Shown here: positions 8,483 through 17,401 of the stretch, one piece after another | Layout of the letters: every line of letters starts with the position of its first letter | Numbering within the stretch: the stretch's first letter is position 1 | Assembly (NCBI RefSeq): GCF_000478195.2 | Contig: NZ_AUZM01000063.1 | Span: 1 to 34,539, forward strand | Source: Lyngbya aestuarii BL J | GTDB taxonomy: Bacteria; Cyanobacteriota; Cyanobacteriia; Cyanobacteriales; Microcoleaceae | Direction of reading: 5' to 3' | Length of the DNA: 34,539 nt | Notes under the pieces: generated by a model | What the model was told of the DNA's origin: nothing | What the model saw: only the letters and a program-made list of their open reading frames with translations | The model's database searches: none | Program-made: the position numbers and the translations under genes

Positions 8483-9019
8483 TTAACTAAAGATCGCTTG
8501 AGCGTTAGAAACTGATAGGTTTTCAGCACAATAAATTCCCGTTTGAATCATAAACACAGAACAAGAGGCGTTATTCAAGACATAGCTACTGACGCGCCTT
8601 GAGAACAATTCTGACCATTTGAAGCGGTTTCGTCGTCCGATCATCACTAAATCTGCACCCCAATCTTCAGCTTGCTCACAAATTGATCCACTCGGATTTC
8701 CGACTTGATATTTGTATTCTACAGAAACCCCTTGAGAGATTGCCTGATCCCGATAAGCTTGTAAACTGTGACGAACTTTGTCTATTTCCTCGACCCAACT
8801 TTCTTGACAAAAGTTTTGTAGTGTTTTGTGTAAGTTGATATTTCCTAATGCTCCAATTCCCACTAAAGGATTGATTGTTTCTTCGTTTTCCCACGAAATA
8901 CAATGAAATAACATCAATTTACTTCCTTCAGTTTTGGCGAGTTTGAGAGCTTCTTGAAAAACTGTTGCTGCTTCTAAGCTTGAACAGTCTAAGGCGACTA
9001 AGATTTTCTGAAAAGCCAT
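8483..9019 (-). CDS. Universal stress protein (UspA family) with degenerate nucleotide loop
   Basis: 178 residues. The N-terminal strand FQKILVALDCS and the downstream segment WGADLVMIGRRNRFKWSEL...VSSYVLNNASCSVFMI give the Usp fold order. Typical ATP-binding members have G-x2-G-x9-G-S/T. Here the first Gly is kept (IGRR), the second is Asn, and the final Gly-Ser is Arg-Arg, so ATP binding is doubtful. About 40 residues in the middle (NPLVGIGALGNINLHKTLQNFC) and about 20 at the C-terminus extend the usual 140-150 residue length. Preceded on its strand by AGAGAGG-like purines. Convergent with thiS. Confidence 0.85.
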   Translation of the reverse strand: MAFQKILVALDCSSLEAATVFQEALKLAKTEGSKLMLFHCISWENEETINPLVGIGALGNINLHKTLQNFCQESWVEEIDKVRHSLQAYRDQAISQGVSVEYKYQVGNPSGSICEQAEDWGADLVMIGRRNRFKWSELFSRRVSSYVLNNASCSVFMIQTGIYCAENLSVSNAQAIFS

Positions 9020-9509
9020 GATTTTTTCCTCTCTTAATATTAGATATTGATCTTGAACTCTATCTTTAAAAATGTCAACTTTTGATCAAGGTGAGATTAT
9101 ACAAATACCCGATGTCCATTTTTACTTCTAGATTTGAGCCGGACATCTAACGAAAAACTGGGTTTGTGAGCGGGTTTGACCGGAAGGAGATTTTTTAGGA
9201 ATAAATTCAGATTTCGATGGATAATTGGTAGCCTAATCTACAGATCCATTTATAACTTATCTTCATTGTCGCCGAAAATGGAGATTTTAGATAGCTATTT
9301 TTCAGTTTATTTACAAATTCTTGCCAAAACCTATACTGTGTAGTAGTCAATGACAACTCTCAGGATTGAAGGCTGATAATTTTCTCTCATAAAAGAAAAA
9401 AATAACCCAAAAAATCTGGGTTAGGAATAATTTCAACTTATACAAATTGATAGAATTTTATCGACTGTTTTTCTTTAGACAGATAAAATCTTCTGGTTAT
9501 AAAATTGGG
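9020..9509. other. Gene-free stretch between usp and the DUF4327 gene
   Basis: About 490 bases without a credible reading frame on either strand. It holds the terminator-like hairpin of the DUF4327 gene near 9391-9422 and, close to usp, the promoter region of that - strand gene. I see no tRNA or repeat here. Confidence 0.5.
9391..9422 (-). terminator. Intrinsic terminator of the DUF4327 gene
   Basis: On the - strand, AACCCA and TGGGTT (9417-9422 and 9404-9409) form a stem with a seven-base loop. It is immediately followed by a run of seven T interrupted by one C and four more T. It lies about 90 bases past the stop codon of the gene at 9510-9731. Confidence 0.7.
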
Positions 9510-9731
9510 TTAGTCTTCGTGCCAATCCTCAGAGCCAATCAAATCAATAATCCGATCTCGCAGTAAAAAGTCGTGATCTTCTAGTTCACACTCAACGCAT
9601 TCCCAGTCTCGGGAAGGAATATATTGACAAAGGGTGTAAATCGGTTGATGACAGCATACAACGCCCTGACAAACTAGCTGACGGGCTTCATCTTTGATGA
9701 GATCAATTGAATAAACTTTGGTTTGAAGCAT
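9510..9731 (-). CDS. DUF4327 family protein
   Basis: 73-residue protein that I recognise as the cyanobacterial DUF4327 family: YSIDLIKDEARQLVCQGVV, QPIYTLCQYIPSRDWECVE and HDFLLRDRIIDLIGSE. It carries six cysteines, including VVCCHQP and WECVECELE, but no clear metal-binding spacing. It is acidic at the end (EDWHED). The function is unknown. A GGGGAGAGAGAT purine run precedes the ATG as a ribosome-binding site, and a strong terminator follows, so it is likely a single-gene transcript. Confidence 0.75.
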   Translation of the reverse strand: MLQTKVYSIDLIKDEARQLVCQGVVCCHQPIYTLCQYIPSRDWECVECELEDHDFLLRDRIIDLIGSEDWHED

Positions 9732-9965
9732 TGTTCATCTCTCTCCCCTGATATTAAAACAACTATCCAGCACAATTTCAACTCTGAACAGAACTCAAGA
9801 ACAAAACGGCTGGAAATCAAAATTCAATTTCCAACTCAATTGTCCTATAGCTTGAGCATTTTTATCTATTTACTTTAAGATTATTAACACAAAGTTTCTC
9901 CCCCTCAAAGTGGCAATCCACTCAAGGTTTGTGTTAAGCTGTAACTAGAAAGATAAAATGGGTAG

Positions 9966-10796
9966 TTATTTTGCCAGTTGAGCTTTAGCGGTTTGCCAAA
10001 GGGCTTCTAATTCTTCTAAGGTGTAGTCTGATAAAGGGCGATCGCAAGCTTGTTCCAGTAAAGAAAATCGCTGAATAAATCGCTGATTCGTCCCCTGTAA
10101 CGCTGCTTCGGGATCAAGTTCAGACCATCGCGCTAAATTCACCAAAGTAAATAAAATATCTCCTAATTCCGCTTGTTGGTTGGCTTTCTCCTCATGCAAA
10201 AGAGCGTGTTCAAACTCAGCTAATTCTTCGTGAAACTTCTCCCAAACTCCCTCAATATTATCCCACTCAAACCCTACAGATGCCGCTTTTTGAGAGATTT
10301 TCATCGCACCCATCAACGGGGGAAGTTGACGCGCATACCGACTCAGTTTAGACGATAACAGTTGAGTGTCTGGGTTTTCTCCCTTTTCTACTGCTTTAAT
10401 TTTTTCCCAATTTTCGTGAACTTCTTCTACCGTTTCCACCTCAACTTCTGCGAATACATGAGGATGACGACGAATCAACTTTTCTGTAATGCAATTGGCG
10501 ACATCTTCAAGCGAAAATTGTTGAGACTCGCTAGCAATTTGGGCTTGTAAAACCACCTGAAGCAATAAATCTCCTAACTCCTCCGCGATCGCTTCTACAT
10601 CGCCACTACGGATAGCATCCACCACCTCATAGGCTTCTTCAATGACATAAGGAGTCAAGGTTTGAGGCGTTTGGGCGAGATCCCAAGGACAACCCCCATC
10701 CGGCGATCGCAACTGGGCGACAACATCAATTAAACCTTGTAAAGCGGTTAAAGTTGGCGATAAAGCTTGAGGATGAGAGTTTTGAGATTCAGACAT
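9966..10796 (-). CDS. mazG: Nucleoside triphosphate pyrophosphohydrolase MazG
   Basis: Hydrolyses (d)NTPs to the monophosphate and pyrophosphate, a housekeeping or stress-related nucleotide-pool enzyme. 276 residues, the usual length for the two-domain bacterial form. The first MazG domain has CPWDLAQTPQTLTPYVIEEAYEVVDAI and EELGDLLLQVVLQAQIA, whose acidic residues bind magnesium. RRHPHVFAEVEV follows. The second domain has GFEWDNIEGVWEKFHEELAEFEHA and QAELGDILFTLVNLARW. No operon partner lies close; both flanks have 160-230 bases of spacer. Confidence 0.95.
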   Translation of the reverse strand: MSESQNSHPQALSPTLTALQGLIDVVAQLRSPDGGCPWDLAQTPQTLTPYVIEEAYEVVDAIRSGDVEAIAEELGDLLLQVVLQAQIASESQQFSLEDVANCITEKLIRRHPHVFAEVEVETVEEVHENWEKIKAVEKGENPDTQLLSSKLSRYARQLPPLMGAMKISQKAASVGFEWDNIEGVWEKFHEELAEFEHALLHEEKANQQAELGDILFTLVNLARWSELDPEAALQGTNQRFIQRFSLLEQACDRPLSDYTLEELEALWQTAKAQLAK

Positions 10797-10962
10797 GATT
10801 GGGTGTTATAGCACTATTAGAAAAGGTTAAAACATATTTTTAAAAATGGGTAGGGTACATCAAACTATTATTTTCGTCAGTCTTCAGAAATGGGTGGGTG
10901 CATTAATTTTTGATGGTGACGAGTCTTCAGAAAAATAAATCAATTGAATACACCCGATGATG

Positions 10963-12624
10963 CTAATAAGATGAATTCCAGATCAAAGCCCCCTCAGAAG
11001 TTGCCATTGCAAATAAATTCCCCTGTGGGCTAAATAAATTCTGTTTCGCACTATAAATTGTCATTGGAGAAACATTAGGCGGAAAAACCAACTCAAAAGT
11101 ATCATTGTTTCCGACATAAAAAAAGTTAGCCCCCGCGACTGTACCACTAGCATAATAAGTTCTTCCATCCCCAGAAAGAGTTCTGTTTTCACTGGTTCGA
11201 TCTACAGGTAAGTCAACGTTAAATCGTAACATTCCTGTTGACATATCCCAAACTCGAACATTAGTAGAAATGGGAAAACCGCCAACAAAACCTAAAACTG
11301 CACTCAGTAAAAATTGACTATCTATGCTAAAAGTGATGTCATCAATAGACGTTTCTTCCTTCCATGTATAGAGTAATTCACCTGTGCTAACATTCCAAAC
11401 TTTCACTTCTCCTTGAGTATTATAAGTCGCAAATTTTTGACTATCGTGACTAAACACCAATTGTGATAATCTCGGAGGAATAATTAAAGTTTGGACAGTT
11501 TTACCCTGCTGAATATTCCAAAGTTGAATCTCTCCATAATCAGACCGTTGAGGATCAATACTTCCGGCAAAGGTTGCTAAAATCTCTCCATTTGGGCTAA
11601 ATTCTAAGAGAGTTAAAAACTTTTCATCTAAAATAAAATAATCTAAAAATTGGATCTTTTCCAAGGTTTGAATTACTTGACTCGTGCGATTTAAAAGTTT
11701 GATGCTAAGTTCTTTTGTCTCAGTGTAATAAACATAGAAGGCGATAACTTCTGCTGTTTGATTGAGGGCAAAACTCAGATAGATTTGATTGTTTTCCTCT
11801 GCAATAATCTCTATAGAGTTTCCTGTTTTAACATCCCAGAGTGTGATTCCAGTTTGTGGCTGATAAGTTCCTATAACTTGTTCGTTATAACTCCAAGCAA
11901 TGGCTTTTGCAGATTCAGATAATTTGCGCTCAAATTGATTGTTTTTCCAGGGATTAGCAGGAGGAAAATCAGGAGAAATTAGCGGTTCAGTAATGAGTTG
12001 AGAATCGACTCGATCTATTTGTCCCGGTTGTAAAATAGATTGAGCGATAAAAACGGCAATTTCCGCCCTTGTTGCAGGTTTATTGGGGGTAAGTTTTTTT
12101 AGACTACTGTTAGGATGACGAACAACAATTCGCTTTTCTAAAGTTGCTGCAACACCAGAATTAGCATAACTCGGAATCTCTGCGGAATCCTCAAATAGTT
12201 GATTCAAAGAGTTGATCAGTTGAGGATTTGCTTCTAAGTTTAAGCCACTGGCTAGCGCTACTAAAGCTTGCACTCGGGGAATATTTTGTTGGGGCTTAAA
12301 TACTCCACCCGGATAACCAGAAAGAAACTGCCGTTCATAAGCCCAACGGATTGCTTCAAATGCCCAAAAACTGGAGGAAACATCAGCAAATTTAATCGCT
12401 TTTCGTTTGGCTGGAGTATTAGGAAAGGCTTTCTTTAAAGCGGCTGCAAATTCCGCCCGAGTCATTAAATTATCGGGTTTAAACTGGCCATCAGGATAAC
12501 CATTAAATAAACCTGAATATCCTAACTCTTTTAGACAGTTTTCCGCCCAATGATTTTCAATATCTAACCAGATTTCATCGGGAGTTAGAAGATTAAAAGG
12601 TTGTTCTGTTTTTTCTGGTTTCAT
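10963..12624 (-). CDS. Three SLH domains fused to a WD40-like propeller
   Basis: 553 residues. Three S-layer homology domains fill residues about 15-195: (1) NHWAENCLKELGYSGLFNGYPDG, (2) SSFWAFEAIRWAYERQFLSGYPGG, (3) a weaker copy around PSYANSGVAATLEKRIVVRHPN with ATRAEIAVFIAQSI. Residues about 230-553 are WD40-like repeats: AIAWSYNEQVIGTY..GITLWDVKTG, FSPNGEILATFAGS..IQLWNIQQG, FSHDSQKFATYNTQGEVKVWNVSTG, and a last LFSPQGNLFAMATSEGALIWN. SLH domains normally anchor exported proteins to wall polymers. However, the N-terminus (MKPEKTEQPFNLLTPDEIW) has no signal peptide, and an in-frame stop lies three codons upstream of the ATG. Either export is non-classical or this copy is cytoplasmic. Confidence 0.85.
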   Translation of the reverse strand: MKPEKTEQPFNLLTPDEIWLDIENHWAENCLKELGYSGLFNGYPDGQFKPDNLMTRAEFAAALKKAFPNTPAKRKAIKFADVSSSFWAFEAIRWAYERQFLSGYPGGVFKPQQNIPRVQALVALASGLNLEANPQLINSLNQLFEDSAEIPSYANSGVAATLEKRIVVRHPNSSLKKLTPNKPATRAEIAVFIAQSILQPGQIDRVDSQLITEPLISPDFPPANPWKNNQFERKLSESAKAIAWSYNEQVIGTYQPQTGITLWDVKTGNSIEIIAEENNQIYLSFALNQTAEVIAFYVYYTETKELSIKLLNRTSQVIQTLEKIQFLDYFILDEKFLTLLEFSPNGEILATFAGSIDPQRSDYGEIQLWNIQQGKTVQTLIIPPRLSQLVFSHDSQKFATYNTQGEVKVWNVSTGELLYTWKEETSIDDITFSIDSQFLLSAVLGFVGGFPISTNVRVWDMSTGMLRFNVDLPVDRTSENRTLSGDGRTYYASGTVAGANFFYVGNNDTFELVFPPNVSPMTIYSAKQNLFSPQGNLFAMATSEGALIWNSSY

Positions 12625-12671
12625 CGTTTTAGCTTAATTAAGATGATCGGTGCTTTTCTAAAGTTTAACAG

Positions 12672-13358
12672 TTAGTCTTCTGGAAATGACTTGATATTTT
12701 TACAAGAAATTAAATTGGGATTATCGATAAAAGGATTGCGATTTCCTTGCAGTTCTTCGATGCGATCATTACGAACTCGTTCAGTCTCATCTACAGGATC
12801 AGTACAATGCCAAGCTGTTAATAAGTCTTTCAGTTGATCATCACCACCTGGAGGGGCAATTTTAGCGCCATATTCTTTGTTCATATAAAAGATAGAACGA
12901 GCAATATTTCCTCGGGATATCGGGCGAGGTTCAACTAATTCTTGTTTACCATTCAGTTCAAAATCACAGCCTTGAATGATTGAATCTCCAGGGATAATTG
13001 CAAAGCTATAATTGGATCGTTTGCTGTTATAATAGCTTAAAGACGGATAGAGATTGTGTAAATCTGCTTCCATATGATTAAAGCGATCGCTCACTTTTCG
13101 GCATTTTTTGCGAGATGTTCCTGCACACCCTGCGGCTTCTTTCATCCAAGAGGCGGGATAAACGTGTTCAATATTAAAAGAACGATCACCAGGGGTTAAT
13201 TTTTCCCCACAGTAAAGTTCTTCTCCACCTTTTGAATACAGTTCTCCCCAAAATAAATCTTGGGCTTTACTGTAGTTACGAATTTGAGTTTGATCGGCTA
13301 AGGCTGGAGTTGTAAACGACAAGATCAGCAATAAAAGAACAGTCGCTAGAGTTCTCAT
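12672..13358 (-). CDS. Secreted endonuclease I (EndA/NucM family)
   Basis: 228 residues with a clear signal peptide (MRTLATVLLLLILSFTTPALA). The catalytic region carries the family motif FNIEHVYPASWM and the second conserved block HMEADLHNLYPSLSYYNSKRSNY, the His-Me finger of DNA/RNA-entry nucleases. It is probably periplasmic or secreted and used for nucleic acid scavenging. Cysteine residues (YCGEK, AAGC, KKC, GCDF, HC, SCKN) suggest disulfides. It lies 47 bases upstream of the SLH/WD40 gene on the same strand, so co-transcription is possible. Confidence 0.88.
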   Translation of the reverse strand: MRTLATVLLLLILSFTTPALADQTQIRNYSKAQDLFWGELYSKGGEELYCGEKLTPGDRSFNIEHVYPASWMKEAAGCAGTSRKKCRKVSDRFNHMEADLHNLYPSLSYYNSKRSNYSFAIIPGDSIIQGCDFELNGKQELVEPRPISRGNIARSIFYMNKEYGAKIAPPGGDDQLKDLLTAWHCTDPVDETERVRNDRIEELQGNRNPFIDNPNLISCKNIKSFPED

Positions 13359-13704
13359 AAGTTCAGGTTTTTTGAGGGTTGAGGGGGTAAGAGAGTTTGT
13401 TTGTTCAACAGATACTCTTGCTAAACTTTCTGTCTACTTCGAGGTTATATTGAGTCTTACCGGAAGAAAAATCTAAATTCAATCTTCAGTGTTGTTTTTA
13501 GAAGTAGAGACAACAGGCGATCACCGACTGGGAGTAGTATAATCCAATCCGGTCACGAAAAGATCACGGTTAAAATTTTTGATTAGAGGTAAAGGTTATT
13601 GCCCTGAAAAACGATTCCCTCTAGGTGTTGATCTCCCTCAATATCAAGATTGAATCAATATCAAAATTGAATATAATCAAGAGAATAAAAAACAATTATT
13701 GTTT
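13359..13704. other. Gene-free stretch between lpxB and the endonuclease gene
   Basis: About 345 bases without a credible gene. The side next to the endonuclease gene (13359-13500) must hold its promoter. Next to lpxB are short AT-rich near-repeats (CAATATCAAGATTGAATCAATATCAAAATTGAATAT, 13638-13674) and the palindromic tail of lpxB. Confidence 0.45.
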
Positions 13705-13706
13705 TT
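13687..13706 (-). terminator. Possible AT-rich terminator overlapping the lpxB stop
   Basis: On the - strand the sequence AAAAACAATAATTGTTTTTT is a near-perfect palindrome ending in a run of T. It begins within the lpxB stop codon. The stem is all A-T apart from one G-C pair, so the call is tentative. Confidence 0.4.
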
Positions 13707-14877
13707 AAAATACACGGTTCATGATTTCCGCCGCCGCCCGATCACACACCCCTATTTCTCCTAAAGATTGTCGCATTTCTTGATAGTCTGCTTGCATTTT
13801 TTGACGACGTTGAGGATTATTTAAAAGTTCCATGACTTCTGATACAATCCTTTCTGGTGTGGCTTCTTCTTGAAGTAATTCAGGAACAATAGATTTCATT
13901 TGAACTAAATTCGGGGGTGACATAAACGGAATCGAAAATTTTAGGAGATTTCGAGCGATCCAAGCTGTCACCGGACTGACGCGATAAATGACAACTTGCG
14001 GAACATTTAACAACGCAATCTCTAAGTTAACTGTTCCTGATTTTGTAAGCGCTAAATCTGCACTGGCTAAAACATTTAAAGTCTGATTAGGATCAATGTC
14101 AGTCGGGACTAATTTAGCCTTTAAACCATATTTTTGAATTGACTTTTCAATGGAATCCTGGTATTCTGATAATGAGAGAGGAATCCAAAACCGAACTTGA
14201 GGCAATTTAGACTGAATAATTTTTGCCGCCTTAAACATGACAGGCATTAAATACTTGATTTCTTGCCAACGGGAAGCAGGTAAAAGCGCGATCGCAATTT
14301 CATCGGGTGGAATTCCTAATTTTGTTCTGGCTTCTTCTCGACTGGGAGCGGTTTGCATCCGATCAATTAAAGGATGACCTACCCAGGTGACATTTGCCCC
14401 TTTTGTTTGAAAATAACGGGCTTCTTCGGGAAAAATAGCTAACAGTCGGTTTGTGATTTTGACAATTTCAGCCGTATTTTTAGACCCCAAAGACCACACC
14501 CATTCTTGGGGAGCGATGTAGTAAATAATCTGAATTTCAGAAAAATGACGACGGATATAATTACCAAGATTAATATTCGGCCCCATGTAGTCAATTAAAA
14601 CAACTAAATCAGGCTGATTTTGTTGTAAATAGTTCTGAACTTGTCGCTGAATTTTGAGACTGGGAAATATATAAGGCAAAGATTCTAAAATGCCTACTGA
14701 ACCAATACTCGCTGTATTTCCTAACAATTTTGCTCCGGCTTTTTCCATCCGAGTTCCGCCTAAAGCGATAATTTCTAAGTCTAGATCTAAATTTTGGGCT
14801 TGACGGTAAAGGCTTTCAATTAACATCGCCCCTTGTAAATCACCCGAAACTTCACCTGTACAGATTAAAATTTTCAT
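13705..14877 (-). CDS. lpxB: Lipid-A-disaccharide synthase LpxB
   Basis: Transfers a diacylglucosamine from its UDP form to lipid X to make the tetraacyl disaccharide of lipid A (GT19), at the inner membrane surface. 390 residues, full length. The N-terminus (ICTGEVSGDLQGAMLI) is the diagnostic LpxB start. Further family blocks are IALGGTRMEKAGAKLL, VVLIDYMGPNINL, YYIAPQEWVWSLGS, HPLIDRM, LLPASRWQEIKYLMPV, LTKSGTVNLEIALLNVPQVVIYRVSP and VPELLQEEATPE. It is 27 bases downstream of an ABC exporter gene on the same strand, so the two are probably one operon. Confidence 0.95.
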   Translation of the reverse strand: MKILICTGEVSGDLQGAMLIESLYRQAQNLDLDLEIIALGGTRMEKAGAKLLGNTASIGSVGILESLPYIFPSLKIQRQVQNYLQQNQPDLVVLIDYMGPNINLGNYIRRHFSEIQIIYYIAPQEWVWSLGSKNTAEIVKITNRLLAIFPEEARYFQTKGANVTWVGHPLIDRMQTAPSREEARTKLGIPPDEIAIALLPASRWQEIKYLMPVMFKAAKIIQSKLPQVRFWIPLSLSEYQDSIEKSIQKYGLKAKLVPTDIDPNQTLNVLASADLALTKSGTVNLEIALLNVPQVVIYRVSPVTAWIARNLLKFSIPFMSPPNLVQMKSIVPELLQEEATPERIVSEVMELLNNPQRRQKMQADYQEMRQSLGEIGVCDRAAAEIMNRVF

Positions 14878-14904
14878 CTCAGTTTAAAAAATAAAAATAA
14901 ATAT

Positions 14905-16629
14905 TTAACTAAATTGTTGAGCATAATAGCGAGCATATCGTTCACCCTTTTCTAATAACTGATTATGAGTTCCTGACTCGACAATTTGACCCCCTTCTAT
15001 CACTAAAATGCGATTTGCCCGTCGTACCGTTGCCAAACGATGAGCAATGACAAATACAGTTTTATTTTTCATTAATCGCTCTAATGCTTCTTGAACTAAA
15101 GCCTCTGATTCTGAGTCTAAAGCAGAAGTGGCTTCATCTAAAATTAAAATTCTAGGGTTTAATAATACTGCCCGAGCAATTGCAATTCGTTGTCTTTGTC
15201 CTCCTGATAAATTTACCCCTCGTTCCCCAACTAAGGTTTGATACCCTTCGGGAAGTTGAGAAATAAACTGATGTACATTGGCAATTTCTGCGGCAGTTTT
15301 CACCTCTTTTAAATCATAATAAATTTGACCAAAAGCAATATTTTGAGCCACCGTTCCTGAGAATAAAATCACCTCTTGCGGAACAATCCCAATTTGTTTT
15401 CGTAGACTACTCAGAGTCACTTCTCGAATATTTACACCATCAATTAAAATTTGACCGAGTTGGGGATCGTAAAATCGAGGAAGCAAGTTTACTAACGTTG
15501 TTTTTCCCGCCCCAGAAGCCCCGACTAACGCCACCATTTCTCCGGGCTTAACCGTTAAATTTAGGTGGTTTAAAATCGGTTTTTCAGGAAGATAAGCAAA
15601 GTTAATATTTTGATATTCTACTTTTCCTTTAACCACTGGAAGTATAGTCGCGTCTGATCTTTCTCTAACTGTGGACTGAATCGCTAAAAGTTCAAAGAGG
15701 CGATCACAAGAGGCTTCACCTTGTTTAAATTCACTATAATTACTGGTTGTTAACGCAATCGGATCAATTAATAAAGCAACAGCAGTCACATAACTAATAA
15801 ATTCAGTTCCCGTTAAGTTATTTTGGGAGATTTGCCACCCCCCCAACAAGAACAAAAACACAATACTCATTGCTTCTAAAAAACCAACCACCACAAACTG
15901 AATTGCTTTAATTTGTTCAGCCCTAAATTTGGCGCGTCGGTTGTATTCTGATTCCAGTGTAAAACGAGAAATTTCGTAGTCTTGAGCGGAAAAAGCTTGT
16001 ACTAAACGAATCCCATTGAAAACTTCAGTTAACAGAGAAGCGAGGTTAGAAGTGCGAGTTTGACTATGGCGACTAAAAGTTAGCAACTTTTCCCCAAACC
16101 AGCCAATTAATACTGCCATTAACGGAGCAACAATTAAAGTGCCGAGAGTGAGTTGCCAGTTAATATAAATCATGTACCCCAACACCACAATAAGCTGTAA
16201 AATGCAGGGGGTAAACTGATGAAAGAATTTATAAATAACTTCACCAACCCGATCAATTTCTTCGGTGAGACGGTAAGAAAGATCGCCTGTTTTTGCGGTT
16301 TCAAAATAACCGACACTGAGTTGATGGAGATGGGTATAAACCTGTTTTCTGAGATCGAGGGCGATCGCTAACGCCGCAGAAGCCATTAACGTATCTTGAC
16401 CATATTGAACCGTACCCCGAACCAGAAAAATAATTGCCGCTAAACCTGCAAATTGGGCGATCGCATTGACATCACCCTGACCAATATAACCGGCAATTTC
16501 ACCAACCAGCCAAGCCAGCAACGGCCAAAATGCCGTAAAACCGAGTGTACACGCTAAAGCTTTGGCGATCGTTTGCCAGTGGGGACGGAAAAAGGGGAGA
16601 AGTTGCCAGTAAGAAGACGACTGTTTCAA
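14905..16629 (-). CDS. ABC exporter with fused membrane and ATPase domains (MsbA-like)
   Basis: 574 residues, a half-transporter expected to dimerise. Residues about 15-310 form the six-helix membrane domain (ABC exporter type I; SVGYFETAKTGDLSYRLTEEIDRV is the usual coupling region). Residues about 340-570 form the ATPase: Walker A VGASGAGKTTL, Q-loop IGIVPQEVILFSG, signature NLSGGQRQRIAIARA, Walker B ILILDEATSALDSES, H-loop VFVIAHRLATV. It is placed immediately upstream of lpxB with a 27-base gap. That makes export of a lipid A or lipid-linked product across the plasma membrane the best guess. The family is large and includes heterocyst glycolipid (HepA-like) and peptide exporters, so the substrate is inferred only. 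Confidence 0.85.
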   Translation of the reverse strand: MKQSSSYWQLLPFFRPHWQTIAKALACTLGFTAFWPLLAWLVGEIAGYIGQGDVNAIAQFAGLAAIIFLVRGTVQYGQDTLMASAALAIALDLRKQVYTHLHQLSVGYFETAKTGDLSYRLTEEIDRVGEVIYKFFHQFTPCILQLIVVLGYMIYINWQLTLGTLIVAPLMAVLIGWFGEKLLTFSRHSQTRTSNLASLLTEVFNGIRLVQAFSAQDYEISRFTLESEYNRRAKFRAEQIKAIQFVVVGFLEAMSIVFLFLLGGWQISQNNLTGTEFISYVTAVALLIDPIALTTSNYSEFKQGEASCDRLFELLAIQSTVRERSDATILPVVKGKVEYQNINFAYLPEKPILNHLNLTVKPGEMVALVGASGAGKTTLVNLLPRFYDPQLGQILIDGVNIREVTLSSLRKQIGIVPQEVILFSGTVAQNIAFGQIYYDLKEVKTAAEIANVHQFISQLPEGYQTLVGERGVNLSGGQRQRIAIARAVLLNPRILILDEATSALDSESEALVQEALERLMKNKTVFVIAHRLATVRRANRILVIEGGQIVESGTHNQLLEKGERYARYYAQQFS

Positions 16630-16920
16630 GTTGCGTTCGCCAAAAGAACGGCTATTATGATTAGCTTTTCAGGATTTGTCCGTTCTGTCAATGATATCGA
16701 TTTAGCGATCCCAATCAACTGTTATACAGTCCAATTTGAACAGATTACTTTCCCGATTTCCCCATCCCTCAAATTTGAGTTCAACGAGTGCTTGCGGTTT
16801 TACTCTAGAAGAATCAGGAAAATGAGTTTAATCTAATCAAAACCATCAGTTTATTTAATTTTGCAGTGCAATAGGCGACTGACTGGGGGATTGACCGATC
16901 CAACTAAACGGGCAAGGGGT
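16630..16920. other. Spacer between the ABC exporter gene and the IS605-type element
   Basis: About 290 bases. An ORF running across the exporter start is a shadow in the opposite strand. The segment must contain the promoter of the exporter-lpxB unit on the - strand. I see no RNA gene or conserved coding sequence. Confidence 0.4.
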
Positions 16921-16950
16921 CTCCCGTTATAATCTCCGATTTAGCGGGAG
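16921..16950. repeat. Left-end hairpin of the IS605-type element
   Basis: CTCCCGTTA (16921-16929) pairs with TAGCGGGAG (16942-16950), including one G-T pair, around the loop TAATCTCCGATT. TnpA of this family recognises such imperfect palindromes as single strands. The tnpA stop (16941-16943) straddles the loop and stem. Confidence 0.75.
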
Positions 16951-17372
16951 GGGAATTGCCCGACGGGGTATGCGTGATCTTGAACATAACTTTTCAATTG
17001 TTCTATTGTTACACCGCCACAAGATGCAATAAAGTAAGAACCTGTCCAGAAAACTTTTTTGTCGCCATAAAACTTTTCCAGGTGTCCTGCAAACTCTTGA
17101 CGTATCAGACGACTGGTAACGGTTTTGATATTTGCTATCAGTTTAACCGGAGCCACTTTAGGGTTAAGGTCAACTAAAAGGTGGATATGATCAAGTTCAC
17201 CGTTGAACTCAATCAGACTGCACTCCCATTGGATGCAGGTATCAGCACAGATTTGATTCAGTCTGGTTAATATTTCGTCTGTAATAGTTTTTCGCCTGTA
17301 TTTGGTCACGAATACAATATGTACAGTAAGACGATAAACTGACCTATTGCTTTTAGTATAGTTACCTTTCAA
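16941..17372 (-). CDS. tnpA: IS200/IS605 family Y1 transposase TnpA
   Basis: 143 residues, the family's usual length. VYRLTVHIVFVTKYRRK is the family N-terminus. GELDHIHLLVDL carries the His-x-His metal-binding pair. The catalytic tyrosine should be the one in IEQLKSYVQDHA, near residue 130. The start is a TTG at 17372; no ATG exists in the frame. It would cleave and join single-stranded ends at the two hairpins. It diverges from tnpB with a 29-base gap. The reading frame is intact, so the element could still move itself. Confidence 0.9.
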   Translation of the reverse strand: MKGNYTKSNRSVYRLTVHIVFVTKYRRKTITDEILTRLNQICADTCIQWECSLIEFNGELDHIHLLVDLNPKVAPVKLIANIKTVTSRLIRQEFAGHLEKFYGDKKVFWTGSYFIASCGGVTIEQLKSYVQDHAYPVGQFPSR

Positions 17373-17401
17373 AATATCACGATAAGTGCTACAATTAATT
17401 C

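Noticed and set aside
16573-16836. 87-codon ORF overlapping the start of the ABC exporter gene
   Set aside because: Its first part is the antisense of the exporter N-terminus and the rest shows no coding character.
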